Part shown: one piece after another, positions 20,788-31,533 of the stretch
Layout: each line of letters starts with the position of its first letter
Numbering within the stretch: the first letter of the stretch is position 1
Source of the DNA: Russula earlei
Lineage: Eukaryota > Basidiomycota > Agaricomycetes > Russulales > Russulaceae
Assembly (NCBI GenBank): GCA_025769875.1
Contig: JAGFNK010000008.1
Location: forward strand, 62,001 to 126,000
Reading direction: 5' to 3'
Length of the DNA stretch: 64,000 bases
Program-made: the position numbers and the translations under genes
Notes under the pieces: model-generated
Told to the model about the DNA's origin: nothing
Database searches by the model: none
What the model saw: the letters and a program-made list of their open reading frames with translations, nothing else

Positions 20788-22944
20788 CTAGGTCGCAGAG
20801 CGAATGCCAGAGCCAGAAGTTTCCATGAGCTTCTCCAAAATTTCACTCATGACCTCGTCCTCAACTTCCCTCATAACTGTTGAGCCATCACCAGGGAGAT
20901 GCGACTCAACCACTGTGCGCATTGTTGGGTACGTTTCCTCATGGAATCCCATCTAAAGATGAACGTGTCAACCCCATCTCAAGAATAACCAAGGGAAAAC
21001 AATCGTACCACTTCGAGTCTCTCTATGACGGTGTTAACATGCTGCACTTTGTCTCCTCCGCGCTGCTTGGTCGGGCTCCGTGGGAAGTTGTCCATCTCCA
21101 GCTGTGGGAACCGTCCCCGAGCGTTGCTGATGATTTGCCTGGGAGGCGCCGCCGTAAGGATTGGGTCCGGACGACGTGATGCCTCAGCATCAGATGGTCC
21201 TACGGAGTCGGATGTGTGGCCATCCGCGTGCTGAGCACTAGGAGAAATTGGACTTGCTCGTTTATTAGAGCTAGGTTGCTAAACGCACAAGTAATACTCA
21301 CCTGTTGTCCACACCATGCCTTCCAAACCGTCTTTCAAGCCGTCTAATTTCTTGCTCCTTGCGATACCTCTCCTTCTGTATCTTATAATTGGCTTTCGCG
21401 GATTCGAGCGCGGCCTTTAGCTCGGAAGTCCCCCCCCTATTTGGGGAGGCGGCATAATACGACACTTCAGGAGGTTGTTGCGTAGAGATAGAATGGGGTA
21501 CAGCACTTGGAGGGGCAGACGACAGTCCTGGGAAGGGTCTGAACTGGTTCCAAACAGGTGCACCGACAGGCGGTGGAGGCGGCGCCGGCGGCATCATGCC
21601 TACAGGTGGCGGTACTCCTCCTGGTTGGAAAGGGATAGCCATCGCAGGAGGTGCACGTGGATAAAACGATGTGCCCCCTTCATCCATAAAGGGGAACACG
21701 CCGGCCGGAGGGGATGGAGGTGTCGGTGCCCGGGGACGACGAGGCGCTTGAGCCGAGTCGTCAGGACTGTTGGATGAGGGGAGGTCGGCGGCGGCAACAC
21801 CGAAAACACGGATAATATTTCCGACGGCCTCCGTGACTCGCCTTGCGGCTTCTTGCTGGGCCCGCTGGCGCACACCGCGCGCCAATTCTTGAGCCCCACA
21901 AGCGACCGCCGACTGCGCATCGCGTGCCACGCGTTGGACATCCTCTGCCACACGAGCTATGGAATCACGTTGTGCATTCCAGTACGACCCATTACCCGCA
22001 TTCCTAAGCAGAGCACGCAAATTTTCTCCGACCTCAGGATGCTCGATGAACATCGAATTGAGCGAATCCAAGAGCGAAGCCAGGTCATGGGAGAAGGAGA
22101 TATTGGGGTCATTCTGGGCGTCCAACTCAGGCGTTGGTGGGTCGGGGAATGGGGCGGGGAATGAGCCAGGCAGATCCTGTTGGACCTCCTGTATGTAGCT
22201 CTCACTTGATGGGATGGGAAGAGTCGGAGTCGGAGTTACGGTCTCACGGGCGGGTGTAGAGGCTGCGTGGGGCAGACCAAATGTGCCAGAATCCATTGGG
22301 CGTAACCCGTGCACTTGTACATGGATTGGTGGCTTTGTCGGTGTTTCGTCTGCAATCACGGACTCGGATGATGAGACATCAACGGAAACGGAGGCGCGTA
22401 GGTCGCGGGCTTTGCCCTTGCCTCTGAAGGGGGAATCCTCCATGTCAGTGTAAGGTTCACTCTCTTTCTCAATGTCGTCGTCTATCACCTCGACAAAGGC
22501 ATGAGGAGAGTCTGAGTTCATCTCGCGGTCGAGAGGAGATGGAATGAACAAGTCATTGAACGGAAGATGATCGTGGTCCACGAATACAAAGGGAGCCGGT
22601 CTTCCGAAAGTGTTCCGGGTTGAAGATGGCTGTGGAGATGTGGCGTCCATGAAGTTGTCCATGTCACGATGAGAGCCAAGTTCAACGACGTGGAATCTGA
22701 TGAGCTGGTTCCCCTGAATGGTGGAGTCGAGTCCGGAATCGTAGAAATCGCGTAGCTCTTCCTCGGAACTCAGAGTTACCTCATCGCCATCCGAGTCGAG
22801 GTAAGAGACCGCTAGTCGGCTGAAAGGGATGCTACAAAGTGCATGGATCCTTGTTGCGAGATCGGTCCAAGATGGACGCGTGGGAAACGATATGCGACGG
22901 GTGAGGCCATCAGACATAGACAGTTTGAAGTGAACTGGGCCCAT
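20788..22944 (-). CDS. PB1-domain protein with disordered, proline-rich body
   Basis: Three exons (22944-21302, 21237-21009 and 20937-20788) encode about 673 residues. I chose MGPVHFKLSMSDGLTRRISF as the start because it begins the domain directly. The PB1 domain covers about residues 1-85, with the basic/hydrophobic strand, WTDLATRIHALCSIP and the acidic OPCA-like loop SYLDSDGDEVTLSSEEELRD. PB1 domains mediate head-to-tail heterodimers in signalling and autophagy adaptors. The middle is disordered with a repeated Pro/Gly segment and a helical stretch (ESIARV-type helices around EDVQRVARDAQ). A coiled coil follows near the first splice (ELKAALESAKANYKIQKERY). The C-terminus ends with an acidic helix. 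The exact role is unknown. Confidence 0.8.
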
Positions 22945-23143
22945 GGTAGAGAGACCGAGGGGAGTAGTGGTGTTTTGTCCTCCCAAACCGCATATCAATC
23001 GTAGTTCCAACTCCGACTAGGACTGCGCAGCAACAAAACAGGCTGTACTACTGTACTGGTGTACTCATGACTCCTCGACTCCACTACGCAAAGATGGCCA
23101 AACGGGGGTCGATATCTGTCGGGGTTATTCAGCTGTCTATCAA

Positions 23144-24538
23144 TCAGTTTGGTTCGACTCCTAGTCCTGAACTGCCCACCCGCAAATCAAAGTTCAAAGC
23201 GCTGAAGGCGTCTATCTCCTCCGTCAAGTCGAACGAGGTGCAGTCCAGGTTGGATGACAGCCTATCACCTGCGTTCGTCTTGGGAACGATTGCTACTCCC
23301 CTCTGCGTCGCCCAGCGTAGGAGAACCTGGGCAGGACCTGTGTCTGTCTTAACTTCGGGTCATACGCGACATGACGAGCGACAAACTTCTCTCATGGGCC
23401 CGAGCTGCGTTGACGACAGGGTCCTGTTGAAACAAGGACTTTACGTTGACTTTGAAGCCCAGCTCCAGGTAGCCGTGATGAGCGAATGACGAATAGGCGG
23501 TCACAGCAATGCCGAGCGTCTTGGACAGCTTTAACAAAGGTTCCTGAGTCAAATACGGGTGTAATTCGACCTGCAGAACCTGGGGCTCGATCCTGGCATA
23601 GCTGAGGATGTCAACAAGTAGAGCCCCTGCAACATTGCTTACCGCAACCACGTCAGAAAATGTTCGAAATATGGCTATGCACCGACCTGACGCCGATATT
23701 CTTTACTAGTCCCTCGTCGACCAATTCTTCCATGGCGCCCCATGTCTCCTGAAATGGCGTGTTTTCTTAGTAAGAAATTCAGCGTGACCTCTCTCGGAAG
23801 AGAGCGAAAGGAGGAAGAAAAGGGACTTACGAAGGTTCACCGACTTCCCATCGTCCCCCCACCATTCAGGGGGATAGCGATGCGCTGGATCAACGTATGC
23901 CAGAGCGATGGGGAAATGAACCAGGTATGAATCAAAGTAGTTGAGACCCCAAAGTTCGAGCTACTTCGCAGCAGCAGCCTTTGCCTAGCGACAAAGCCTG
24001 TCAGCAGTGTAATACGCATCAGTGAGGAAACGTCTTGCATGATGGTGCGCGTGAAAGGTGTTCCAGAGCTGGAAAATGGGGTCAGGAATTCGATACCCTT
24101 CGTTAACAAGACCATTTGCCCTGACCTTGGACGTAATGACTGCCATCAACGCACTCAGATAAGAGAGAAACCATAAAGTGTAGATTGCTCACAGAGCTCT
24201 CCACGGTTGACAATGCCCTCCTTCAAAGCGCGCCTGACACCTTCGACAGCCTCTTTCTCGTTTCCATAATCGCCTGCGCCGTCTAACAGTTGATATCCAA
24301 CCTTGATGGCATTGTACACTATCTGAATAGTCCGTAATGGCATTCGCGTTACCAGGCAAGAGGCACGCATACCGCAGCACACCTATCCCTCGGGACCTAT
24401 GAACAACACATTAAAACGGTCTGGATCCCTGAAGAGAAAAGACATACCTTCCAGAGACCAATGTTGTCCATCACAGTCAAAAGTAAGCTGTAAACCAGCC
24501 CATCGGTTCACATCGGTTCCTCACCCTACAAGAGGCAT
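23144..24538 (-). pseudogene. Xylose-reductase-like aldo-keto reductase, disrupted
   Basis: The exons spell a D-xylose reductase type aldo-keto reductase (NAD(P)H-dependent aldose to polyol). Blocks in order: [158 protein letters not shown] and SFDLTEE. Splice sites for most introns are good. Two lesions stand out. The codon before LELWGL is TAG where the family has Gln (near 23957). The G run after EWW lacks one base (near 23890). The C-terminus after SALNFDLR also departs from the family. The stop codon argues for a true pseudogene. Confidence 0.65.
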
Positions 24539-24970
24539 CTAAAGTAATAAAGCGTGTTAACAGGCGAATGATATTGAGGATGCGGAACGTGCCTTATGAT
24601 TCGTCCTTTTCAGAACTACACTCGACAAATCTCGCTCAGATGTGTCCACGATGAGACGGAGGTATCAATCAATCCGGAACATTTATAGAGGCCCAGATTG
24701 GATGGTCACGTGAGGCATCGGGTATCGACGATAAGATAAGATAGCAGTTTCATCAGTTTCGCATATGGTCACGAGTAGTGTGACGTGACCAACCAACCAA
24801 AACGCGTGACAGCCATAATCCGTTTTTTTCGCACTGGCACGACTGCCCGGGTGAGAAGACATGGCCCTTTTGATTTTTCACTTTCTCATGAGAAGGATGT
24901 AGGCACACTGTCCATTGTGAGCACGATCCGGCGTCGTGCGTAGCTCTACCTTGCTCACTCGCGCCGGCCA
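24539..24970. promoter_or_regulatory. Divergent region between the reductase pseudogene and the ketopantoate reductase gene
   Basis: A 432-base divergent intergenic region. It should carry the promoter of the plus-strand reductase. Nothing more specific is visible. Confidence 0.4.
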
Positions 24971-26290
24971 ATGCGCTTCCATGTCCTCGGTCTCGGTCCA
25001 GTCGGCTCTCTCATCTCACACCATCTCTGCAAGACCCTCGACGCCACCAAACACAGCGTCGTGGTCATACACAAAACGACGCCGCAGCTGAAGAAGGCGC
25101 ACTTGGCGGGCAACACGCTCAAGGTCGAACGCGAGGGCGTGGTGGACACGTCGACGGCCTTCCGTTCCGAGGTCTTCGACGCGACGAGACAACTCAGATA
25201 TGAAAACAGACGAGCGAATATTCTCGCCCGCGACAACTCCACGTCGTCTAAAGGCGCAAGCGCAAGCGCAAACGCCAACGGCCATGGCCACGACCCCGCA
25301 GCGGGAACAAGGGGCATCTCCGGGGCGCACACCCAAAAGACCCCCCTTCCGATCGAGTCGCTCATCGTGACGATCAAGGCGTACACGGTGGTCGACTCCG
25401 TGAGGGCCCTGGTCCCCCGGCTGACTCGCGATTCCACCATCGTCCTCCTCCACAACGGAATGGGCGTCTACGAACGATTGATCCTGGACCTCTTCCGCAA
25501 CCCCGAACAGCGACCCCACTTTGTCGTCGCCGTCAACGATCACGGCGCATGGAACAAGGAGTACTTCCACACCGTCCACGCCGGCGTCGGTTCCATAACT
25601 TTCGGGATCGTTCCCGATCCCCGGGGCAGAAACTTCGAAGCCTCGGCTGCGGACGAGAACGACCCGAAGGAAGATCCGGTACGGTCTCTAGACCTGGACG
25701 ACATCGCGTCGCCTCGAGAGGGAGACGACTCGCCCTATCGCTCCCTTCGCGATACCGTAGCCGCTCTCTCTGACCTTTCGGGGCTCAACGCGACTTGGAA
25801 GCCCATCTCGCACGTCGAGACGGCGATGAAGCGCAAATTGGTCGTCAATTCCGTGATCAACCCCCTGACGGCTCTCATGGGTTGTCGGAACGGGGAGCTT
25901 CTCGAGTCTGAGGAAACGAGAAAAATTATCCAGCGCGTGTGTTTTGAAGCGTCGAACGCCTTCGCCTTGCAGGCACAGGAAGATCAAGGATCTTGGGATG
26001 ACCAAGAAAAGCGAGTCAGGATCCGTTCGGGTCTGAGTCGCGTCTCTCCCGGCCTAGATGCCCGCGCGCTGGAAGAGGAGTGTCTGCGTGTGATCAAGGT
26101 CACGGCCGGAAACATCTCCTCGATGCTGTCGGATGTACGGTCAGGCAGTTACACTGAAGTTGAGTACATGAACGGTTATTTGACAGGGTTAGGTCGCTCC
26201 TTTGGGTTGCAGATGACCACGACAGCGACCCTGTTGAGTCTTGTCAAGTTGAGAATCACTATTCCTCTGGATCGCATAATCTATAAATAA
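24971..26290 (+). CDS. PAN5: 2-dehydropantoate 2-reductase (ketopantoate reductase)
   Basis: NADPH-dependent reduction of 2-dehydropantoate to pantoate in pantothenate and CoA synthesis. One uninterrupted exon encodes 439 residues. The N-terminus has the dinucleotide-binding signature GLGPVGSL directly after the start (MRFHVLGLGPVGSLISHHL). IVTIKAYTVVDSV and TIVLLHNGMGVYERL follow, both typical of ApbA/PanE proteins. The C-terminal helical domain carries MKRKLVVNSVINPLTALMG, which includes the conserved lysine and Asn of the active site, and later SSMLSDVRSGSYTEVEYMNG, the family's substrate-loop motif. The protein is longer than bacterial PanE because of an Ala/Ser/Gly-rich insert near residues 80-110, common in fungi. 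Gene symbol by yeast analogy. Confidence 0.88.
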   Translation: MRFHVLGLGPVGSLISHHLCKTLDATKHSVVVIHKTTPQLKKAHLAGNTLKVEREGVVDTSTAFRSEVFDATRQLRYENRRANILARDNSTSSKGASASANANGHGHDPAAGTRGISGAHTQKTPLPIESLIVTIKAYTVVDSVRALVPRLTRDSTIVLLHNGMGVYERLILDLFRNPEQRPHFVVAVNDHGAWNKEYFHTVHAGVGSITFGIVPDPRGRNFEASAADENDPKEDPVRSLDLDDIASPREGDDSPYRSLRDTVAALSDLSGLNATWKPISHVETAMKRKLVVNSVINPLTALMGCRNGELLESEETRKIIQRVCFEASNAFALQAQEDQGSWDDQEKRVRIRSGLSRVSPGLDARALEEECLRVIKVTAGNISSMLSDVRSGSYTEVEYMNGYLTGLGRSFGLQMTTTATLLSLVKLRITIPLDRIIYK

Positions 26291-27391
26291 TGTACGATAC
26301 ATCAAACGCACCTTGTAATTCATCTCTGGCCGAATGTCGCACCGAAAGTAAGGTGTTACGACGGGACCCGGCACTTGTTAACTCGTCAGTGCCACGCGAG
26401 CTTCAAAGAGAGCTCCACCGCATTTCAGTTAAAGCAATGTATCCCTGACTACTACTGTACAAGGCCGATGGCTGAGGAGCAAAAACGATCGGTAATAACT
26501 TCTTCCCAAAAATGATCCTCAGAACCCCCCAATCACCGCCGCCCCAAACATAAAAATTTCCGACGGGTCACGGCTCCAGATTATGGTTATGGGGTGTTTG
26601 AAAGCGCCGTGCCATGCGGTCGGGCGCGAACGTAAAAGTTCGTGCTTCCACCGCCACGCGACGTCTACATGACTGACTTTGTCCAACGAACACGCACAAG
26701 GGGCTTTCTGGGCGTCTACGGCTGGCACACTTCCGCTCTGATCTGCAGCAAGGACTGGATCGATCCTGAGTCTGGGATGGGTTGGTTACATGGGGATCCC
26801 GGGGTGCCTGAAATGTGGGCCGTGGCACGTCACCTGCATCACCTTCTGATTGTGCCGGTGGCGACAAACCCAACTTTGAAGGGCGCAGCGCCGAGCTGTA
26901 GATCTTGAAGGCACGTGGCAGCGTGGACTATTCTCAGGTCAGGTATTTGCCATGACAAGGATAAATTCGGAGCCTGTATTCTGTATTGTTGTAAGGGCCA
27001 TTTTGCTATGACCAGCCAGTTCCCACGCTGTCTGAGGCTTTGGATGGGATGCTTGCAGGCAGGCTGCTGGCAGGTGTCAAATACTTTGCCTTGCGCCAGG
27101 GTCGTGTCAAAGACTTAGCTACAATATCACCGCTCACCCTCCGAATTGGAGGGTGCACGGAGGCAATTCGAGCGTTGCTGAATTTATCGCTACGTGAGAA
27201 GGCCCTGGGGCGGATTTATGTCCATGTCCAAGACAATCAGACAACGGTATGGGGTAAAAATTTATAGTTGAAAAGGTATGGTAAAAGTCCATTTCGAGTC
27301 TGGTGGAAGGGCATGCAAGGATGCATACAAGGAACACGTGCCCGAAAAATCAGTGGGCCAATCCGGGGATGAGATCAGCAAGGTGTCGTTG
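26291..27391. other. Intergenic region without a supported gene
   Basis: About 1.1 kb between convergent genes (the ketopantoate reductase and the fucosyltransferase-like gene). Short frames on both strands around 26520-26910 show no domain or conserved motif. I see nothing else that I can support. Confidence 0.45.
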
Positions 27392-29208
27392 TCAGTGGTC
27401 ATCGGCATTTGGTCTTCCCCATTTGACGTTCTTAAACACACCATTGTGCCAGTCCTGAACGCGGCGCCCAGCCAGTAGAGACATCGTCGACGACTCCATG
27501 CCAATCAAGCCGATGCCAGAGGATTGAATGACGGCATCGATGAGAACGGGATACCTGGGCGGAGGTAAGACGTGCAGACGGAAGGGAAATGGGAAGAAAA
27601 CGCATCACCATTTACTACCGTATTTGTTGACCGTATCTTCTCCAACATGATCGATTGTGTACCAGCCCACCATACGTATTGAATCCCACCACGCAGGATC
27701 TTCCTCGTCACTGAGCATAATGACGTGCTGTGGGACGACACCCAACCGATCGCGTGTCTCCGTTTGCATTTCTTCGATGCGGCGCTGATATGTGGTAATT
27801 GAGGGGAAGCAATCTTCCTTTGGCTGGCCATTGCAATACCGGATGAAATCATTGGCTCGACGGGCGTGGATAGCAATGTACTAGAAGGATCTTAGTTGAC
27901 AAAACATCTGTAAATTGTTAACGAATGATGCGCACAGGTGGGATGGGGTCGTGATCGGGGACTTTAAAGGTACGACGCAAGTAACCGTCAGCAATGCCTT
28001 GAAGCCGGTTTGTCCAACGAAAGTTCTTGACAACAAATCGCCACGCCGGACTAATGTCATGTTCATATTCGAAAGACTGTTCCAGTTCAATTGAGGGATC
28101 AAGAGAAAAGACAAGGAGCTTACGGTGTGGGCGCAGACGTAATACAGGTAGTCAAAACAGGCTAAATGCTCATCTGGCGGCAGCACAGCACCATGGACCT
28201 CCGATGGCTGGGGTGCTACCAAGTTGTTCTCTCTGTCCGGTGAATAGAGCAATGAGGCAATGCTCCAAAAGTGGGCATGTGGATCATGCTCGTATCCGGG
28301 GATCTTTTGAAGAGATGCAGGGCCAGCAGTAAAAGATATGTCTAGGCCGCGGTAGTGAATCAAGTCCCCTTCACCTTTAAGAAAACGTATGTTTGCTCAC
28401 CGAGGCCTTGGAGTCGTAGAGCATCGCTCTTACGTGGATGCTTTTCACGAGTCTGAACGGCCTCCCAGACACTCCAACAACCAATATCCTCAATTTCCGT
28501 GCTGGAGATATTCTTGACTTCGCTCCATTCAAGTACGGAGATACCGATCCTTTTACTTAAGTAGTCGAGGTCAAACACCTCGCTAAATAGGATGTTTCCG
28601 GCGTCACCGCCAATGTGAGAGGGAGTAAATGGGCCAACGATGGGTACACGTTCGGTCAACATAGCAAGGTAGATGAGGTTTCCCTGAGCAAGATGAATTA
28701 ACTCGAGAACGATTGGAGAGAGAATAAACCCACGTATGTCATAACATCGTTAGCTGGATAGGTATCAGTCCCAAGAAATGATGAGAGGTGGGGGGGGCAC
28801 TAACTCCATCCAGCAGAAATCCAGGACGTCATATACTTTGTGTCATTACGAAGGTTGTCTGAAGAGAATAGTGACAATGGGGGAAGTGGACGACTGAGCG
28901 TGAATGAACGAACCTCTGAAACGATCCGCAGGGGGTCCGAGGAGAGAAGACTTTCTGTTCCACGATGGAGCATCGTCGGTGTGGGGGGGAACTTCTTGAG
29001 AGACAAGGAGGGAAGGTCGGGAGAAGGAAATGTAGGCGAGAAGGAGAAAGGATAGGATGGAAAAGGCAGAACCAGCGGCTATGAAAAACCTGCGACGCCT
29101 TGAAGCAAAGCGAAGGGGAATGAAGCGAGGAGAGTTGAGATGATCGTCAAGAAGAGATTCGTCGAGGTTGAGGGGGCTCATGGGGTGTTTATGTTCTCCC
29201 CCCGACAT
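27392..29208 (-). CDS. GDP-fucose protein O-fucosyltransferase-like, type II membrane protein
   Basis: Eight exons join cleanly from 29208 (MSGGEHKHPMSPLNLDE) to 27392. A short cytosolic N-terminus ends in RFASRRRRFF, followed by a signal anchor (IAAGSAFSILSFLLLAYISF), so the catalytic part should face the Golgi lumen. Family blocks are MTSWISAGWTNDVMTY, LTERVPIVGPFTPSHIGGDA, SFEYEHDISPAWRFVVKNF, IAIHARRANDFIRYC (the substrate-binding Arg segment), VIMLSDEEDPAWW and DAVIQSSGIGLIG. It ends TMSLLAGRRVQDWHNG and KNVKWG before DDH. This matches the basidiomycete O-fucosyltransferase-like family; the acceptor is unproven. Its divergent neighbour is a GDP-fucose-type transporter, which supports the assignment. 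Confidence 0.75.
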
Positions 29209-29563
29209 TTTGTTCCTCGTGACAGTATTGGGAATGGCGGCGAACGACACATTTCTTAAAAGGATTATTATCATCATCATTTCTGAGATGAGGTGCCCCA
29301 GGACGGAGTTCGAATGTTTACTTCCGAACACGGCCCGGAATTTACCCACGGCTAAATCTGAGATCTGGTCAGCCACCTCCTCTCTATCATCTCAAGATAT
29401 CCATCAAACATCGCCCAGAGTCGTGGCCCCCAAACCCCGTCACCGTCACGCCCCCTTCTGGCCCCTCAAATAATAATATTCGTCATCGATGTCCCTCCGT
29501 TCCCCCTCCCGTTCCACCTCCCGATACTCTTCCTTCCCCCTTCCTTTCTTTGAGTGAGGAATC
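29209..29563. promoter_or_regulatory. Shared divergent promoter of the fucosylation pair
   Basis: 355 bases separate the two start codons, so both genes must be driven from here. On the plus strand 29480-29555 is almost pure pyrimidine just upstream of the transporter ATG, a typical basidiomycete core promoter. A short ATT/ATC-rich patch lies at 29264-29283. Confidence 0.6.
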
Positions 29564-30964
29564 ATGGACTCGACTGCCCAACGTCCCTCGCCATTGCGCG
29601 TGGCCGCTGTTGTTTCATTCTATATGTTCGCCGCTCTGGTGGTATGTTATCCTCCCTCCCCACCCTTTCCTTGCACTCATATCTCCTAGATGGTTTTCGT
29701 GTACGCTTGTCCTTCCTTGTGTTGAATTGCTCATCTGGTGTGCCCTGACTACACTTAATAGGAACAAGACTGTCCTCAATTCTACGCCTGATGCCCCACT
29801 TCTCTTCCTCTTTTTTCAACTTGTCATAGCCGTCATCCTTCTTCATGTCTCTGCTCTGTTCTCCTCTAGAATAGAAATTCCACACTGGGATCGGTCCACC
29901 GCTAAGAATCTCGTCCCAGTCGTTACGATCAACATCGTTGGCCTCGTGTTTAATACACTCTGTCTTCGAGAAGTGGAGGCATCCTTTTTTCAGGTATCGT
30001 TCTCTTTTCTCGTGCATTTCTGCCCAGTTCAAGTTTTATCCTCGTCAGATTGCAAGAGGCCTTGTTTTGCCGTTAACCATCACTGTCTCCTCGCTTGCAT
30101 CTCATTCACATCCGGCATCTCGTGTCGTCATCGCGGCTGGTGTTGTCACAACCGGATTTTTCATTGGTGTCGCACCAGAAGGCAGCCTCCCCATCTCCTC
30201 AATTCCATCAACCAAAAGTCTATTTTATGGCGTATTCTCCTCCCTCTCCATTGCTATTCATACGGTCTTGATCAAGTCCTCTCTCCCTTACTGCAACAAC
30301 TCGACCATCCAACTCGCTTATTGGACGAATGCAGGCTCTGCTGTCCTCCTTGCACCTTTTGTATTGCTCCATGGAGAACCTGCCAAGATCTTGGAATTGA
30401 GTACTAGTTCGGACTGGAATATGAAGGTTTTTATTTGGGGTAGCCTCGTAACCGGTCTTTTCGGGTTTTTGCTCTGCGTGGCAGGCTTGCTCAGCATAAA
30501 AGTGACAAGCCCCGTCACTCATATGTTCTCAAGCGTGCGTTCCTGTCTATCATACTTCCCGTGTCACAAGTCTCATAGCCTTTCCCCATCAGGCTGCTCG
30601 CTCTGTGATACAGACCCTTTTAGGTGTTTGGCTATTCCATGACATTTTGACCACGTAGGGCATCTCCCCCTTTCCCCCGCGTCTTCCCTCTCTCATGCCA
30701 AGACATGTTGAAGTAACCGTGTGGTGTCCCTTATGGCTATTCTTGGCGGTACGATGTACGCATTCCCCGTTTCCTCCTTAATCCCTCTTGATGCATCGTT
30801 CCAGGTACTATACATGGGTCAAGGCGAAGGAACAATCCCAGTCTCAGCCGCCTGCAAGGCCCATTGATCTCGAGGCACTTAATCATGCCAAAGATGACAA
30901 GGATGAAATGAACGGCTTCGATGCGCGGGAGAAGGCAACGGGTCCGGACTCGGACTCGGACTGA
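29564..30964 (+). CDS. GDP-fucose-type nucleotide-sugar transporter (SLC35C/TPT family)
   Basis: Seven exons: 29564-29641, 29690-29700 (only 11 bases), 29762-29993, 30049-30534, 30593-30654, 30714-30755 and 30805-30964, about 356 residues. Hydrophobic helices run throughout, from RVAAVVSFYMFAALVMVFV. The family motif VNKTVLNSTPDAPLLFLFFQ follows, then LVPVVTINIVGLVFNTLCL, IARGLVLPLTITVSS, FFIGVAPEGS, FYGVFSSLSIAIHTVLIKSS and SIKVTSPVTHMFSSAARSVI. These drug/metabolite-superfamily antiporters carry GDP-sugar into the Golgi lumen in exchange for GMP. The tail is acidic and cytosolic. No frame breaks. GDP-fucose rather than another sugar is inferred from the closest family motifs and from the divergent fucosyltransferase-like gene. 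Confidence 0.8.
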
Positions 30965-31533
30965 TAGTGGACAGGACAGTGACATTCATTTTAGGGTTGT
31001 ATTTCCCCCGTTCCTGCTGTGGTGTACGTAGTTGGCATCTATCGGACAATCTTAACCTCACACATCACATAAACCGCAATGCTTCCCAAAGCACACGCCC
31101 GACTTGGATCCGTCAGTCGGTGTCCGAGGTCCACGGCCAATCGCCTGCAGCCTCGATCTCAAAAATTTCTTCCATCCACCTCATCTAGTGCTTTGTGTCG
31201 GCAAGGGAACTAAGGGGACATCCAAGGCCTCAAGGTTACAGACATAAACTTTCCCCTCGCAGAGAATACCGACGGCCGTTAGTTAGTACAGTGCGCGGTG
31301 AACGATCCCCGAAGAGTGATTACGATAAGAAACGCGTGGAAATGCTGATTTCCAAAATCTTGCATTAAAATGAAATTCATCATTCTCTCGCGCAAGGGGC
31401 GCGCGGGGGCATTACAGTAGTGAGAATGTGCTGTCCATCACCGTCCCCGTATCCCCTATTTTTCTCATCAAGCGGCGCCCTTAAATCCTTTGGGGCTTAA
31501 CAGGTCCCGTGCCCTTACCTCTGTCCGTTCGCG
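30965..31533. promoter_or_regulatory. Intergenic region, upstream of the acyltransferase-like gene
   Basis: About 570 bases between two plus-strand genes. It should hold the transporter terminator and the promoter of the next gene. No gene or repeat is visible. Confidence 0.45.

Noticed and set aside
24955..25579. Minus-strand frames of 166 and 187 codons
   Set aside because: Both overlap the ketopantoate reductase exon in antisense and show no domain.
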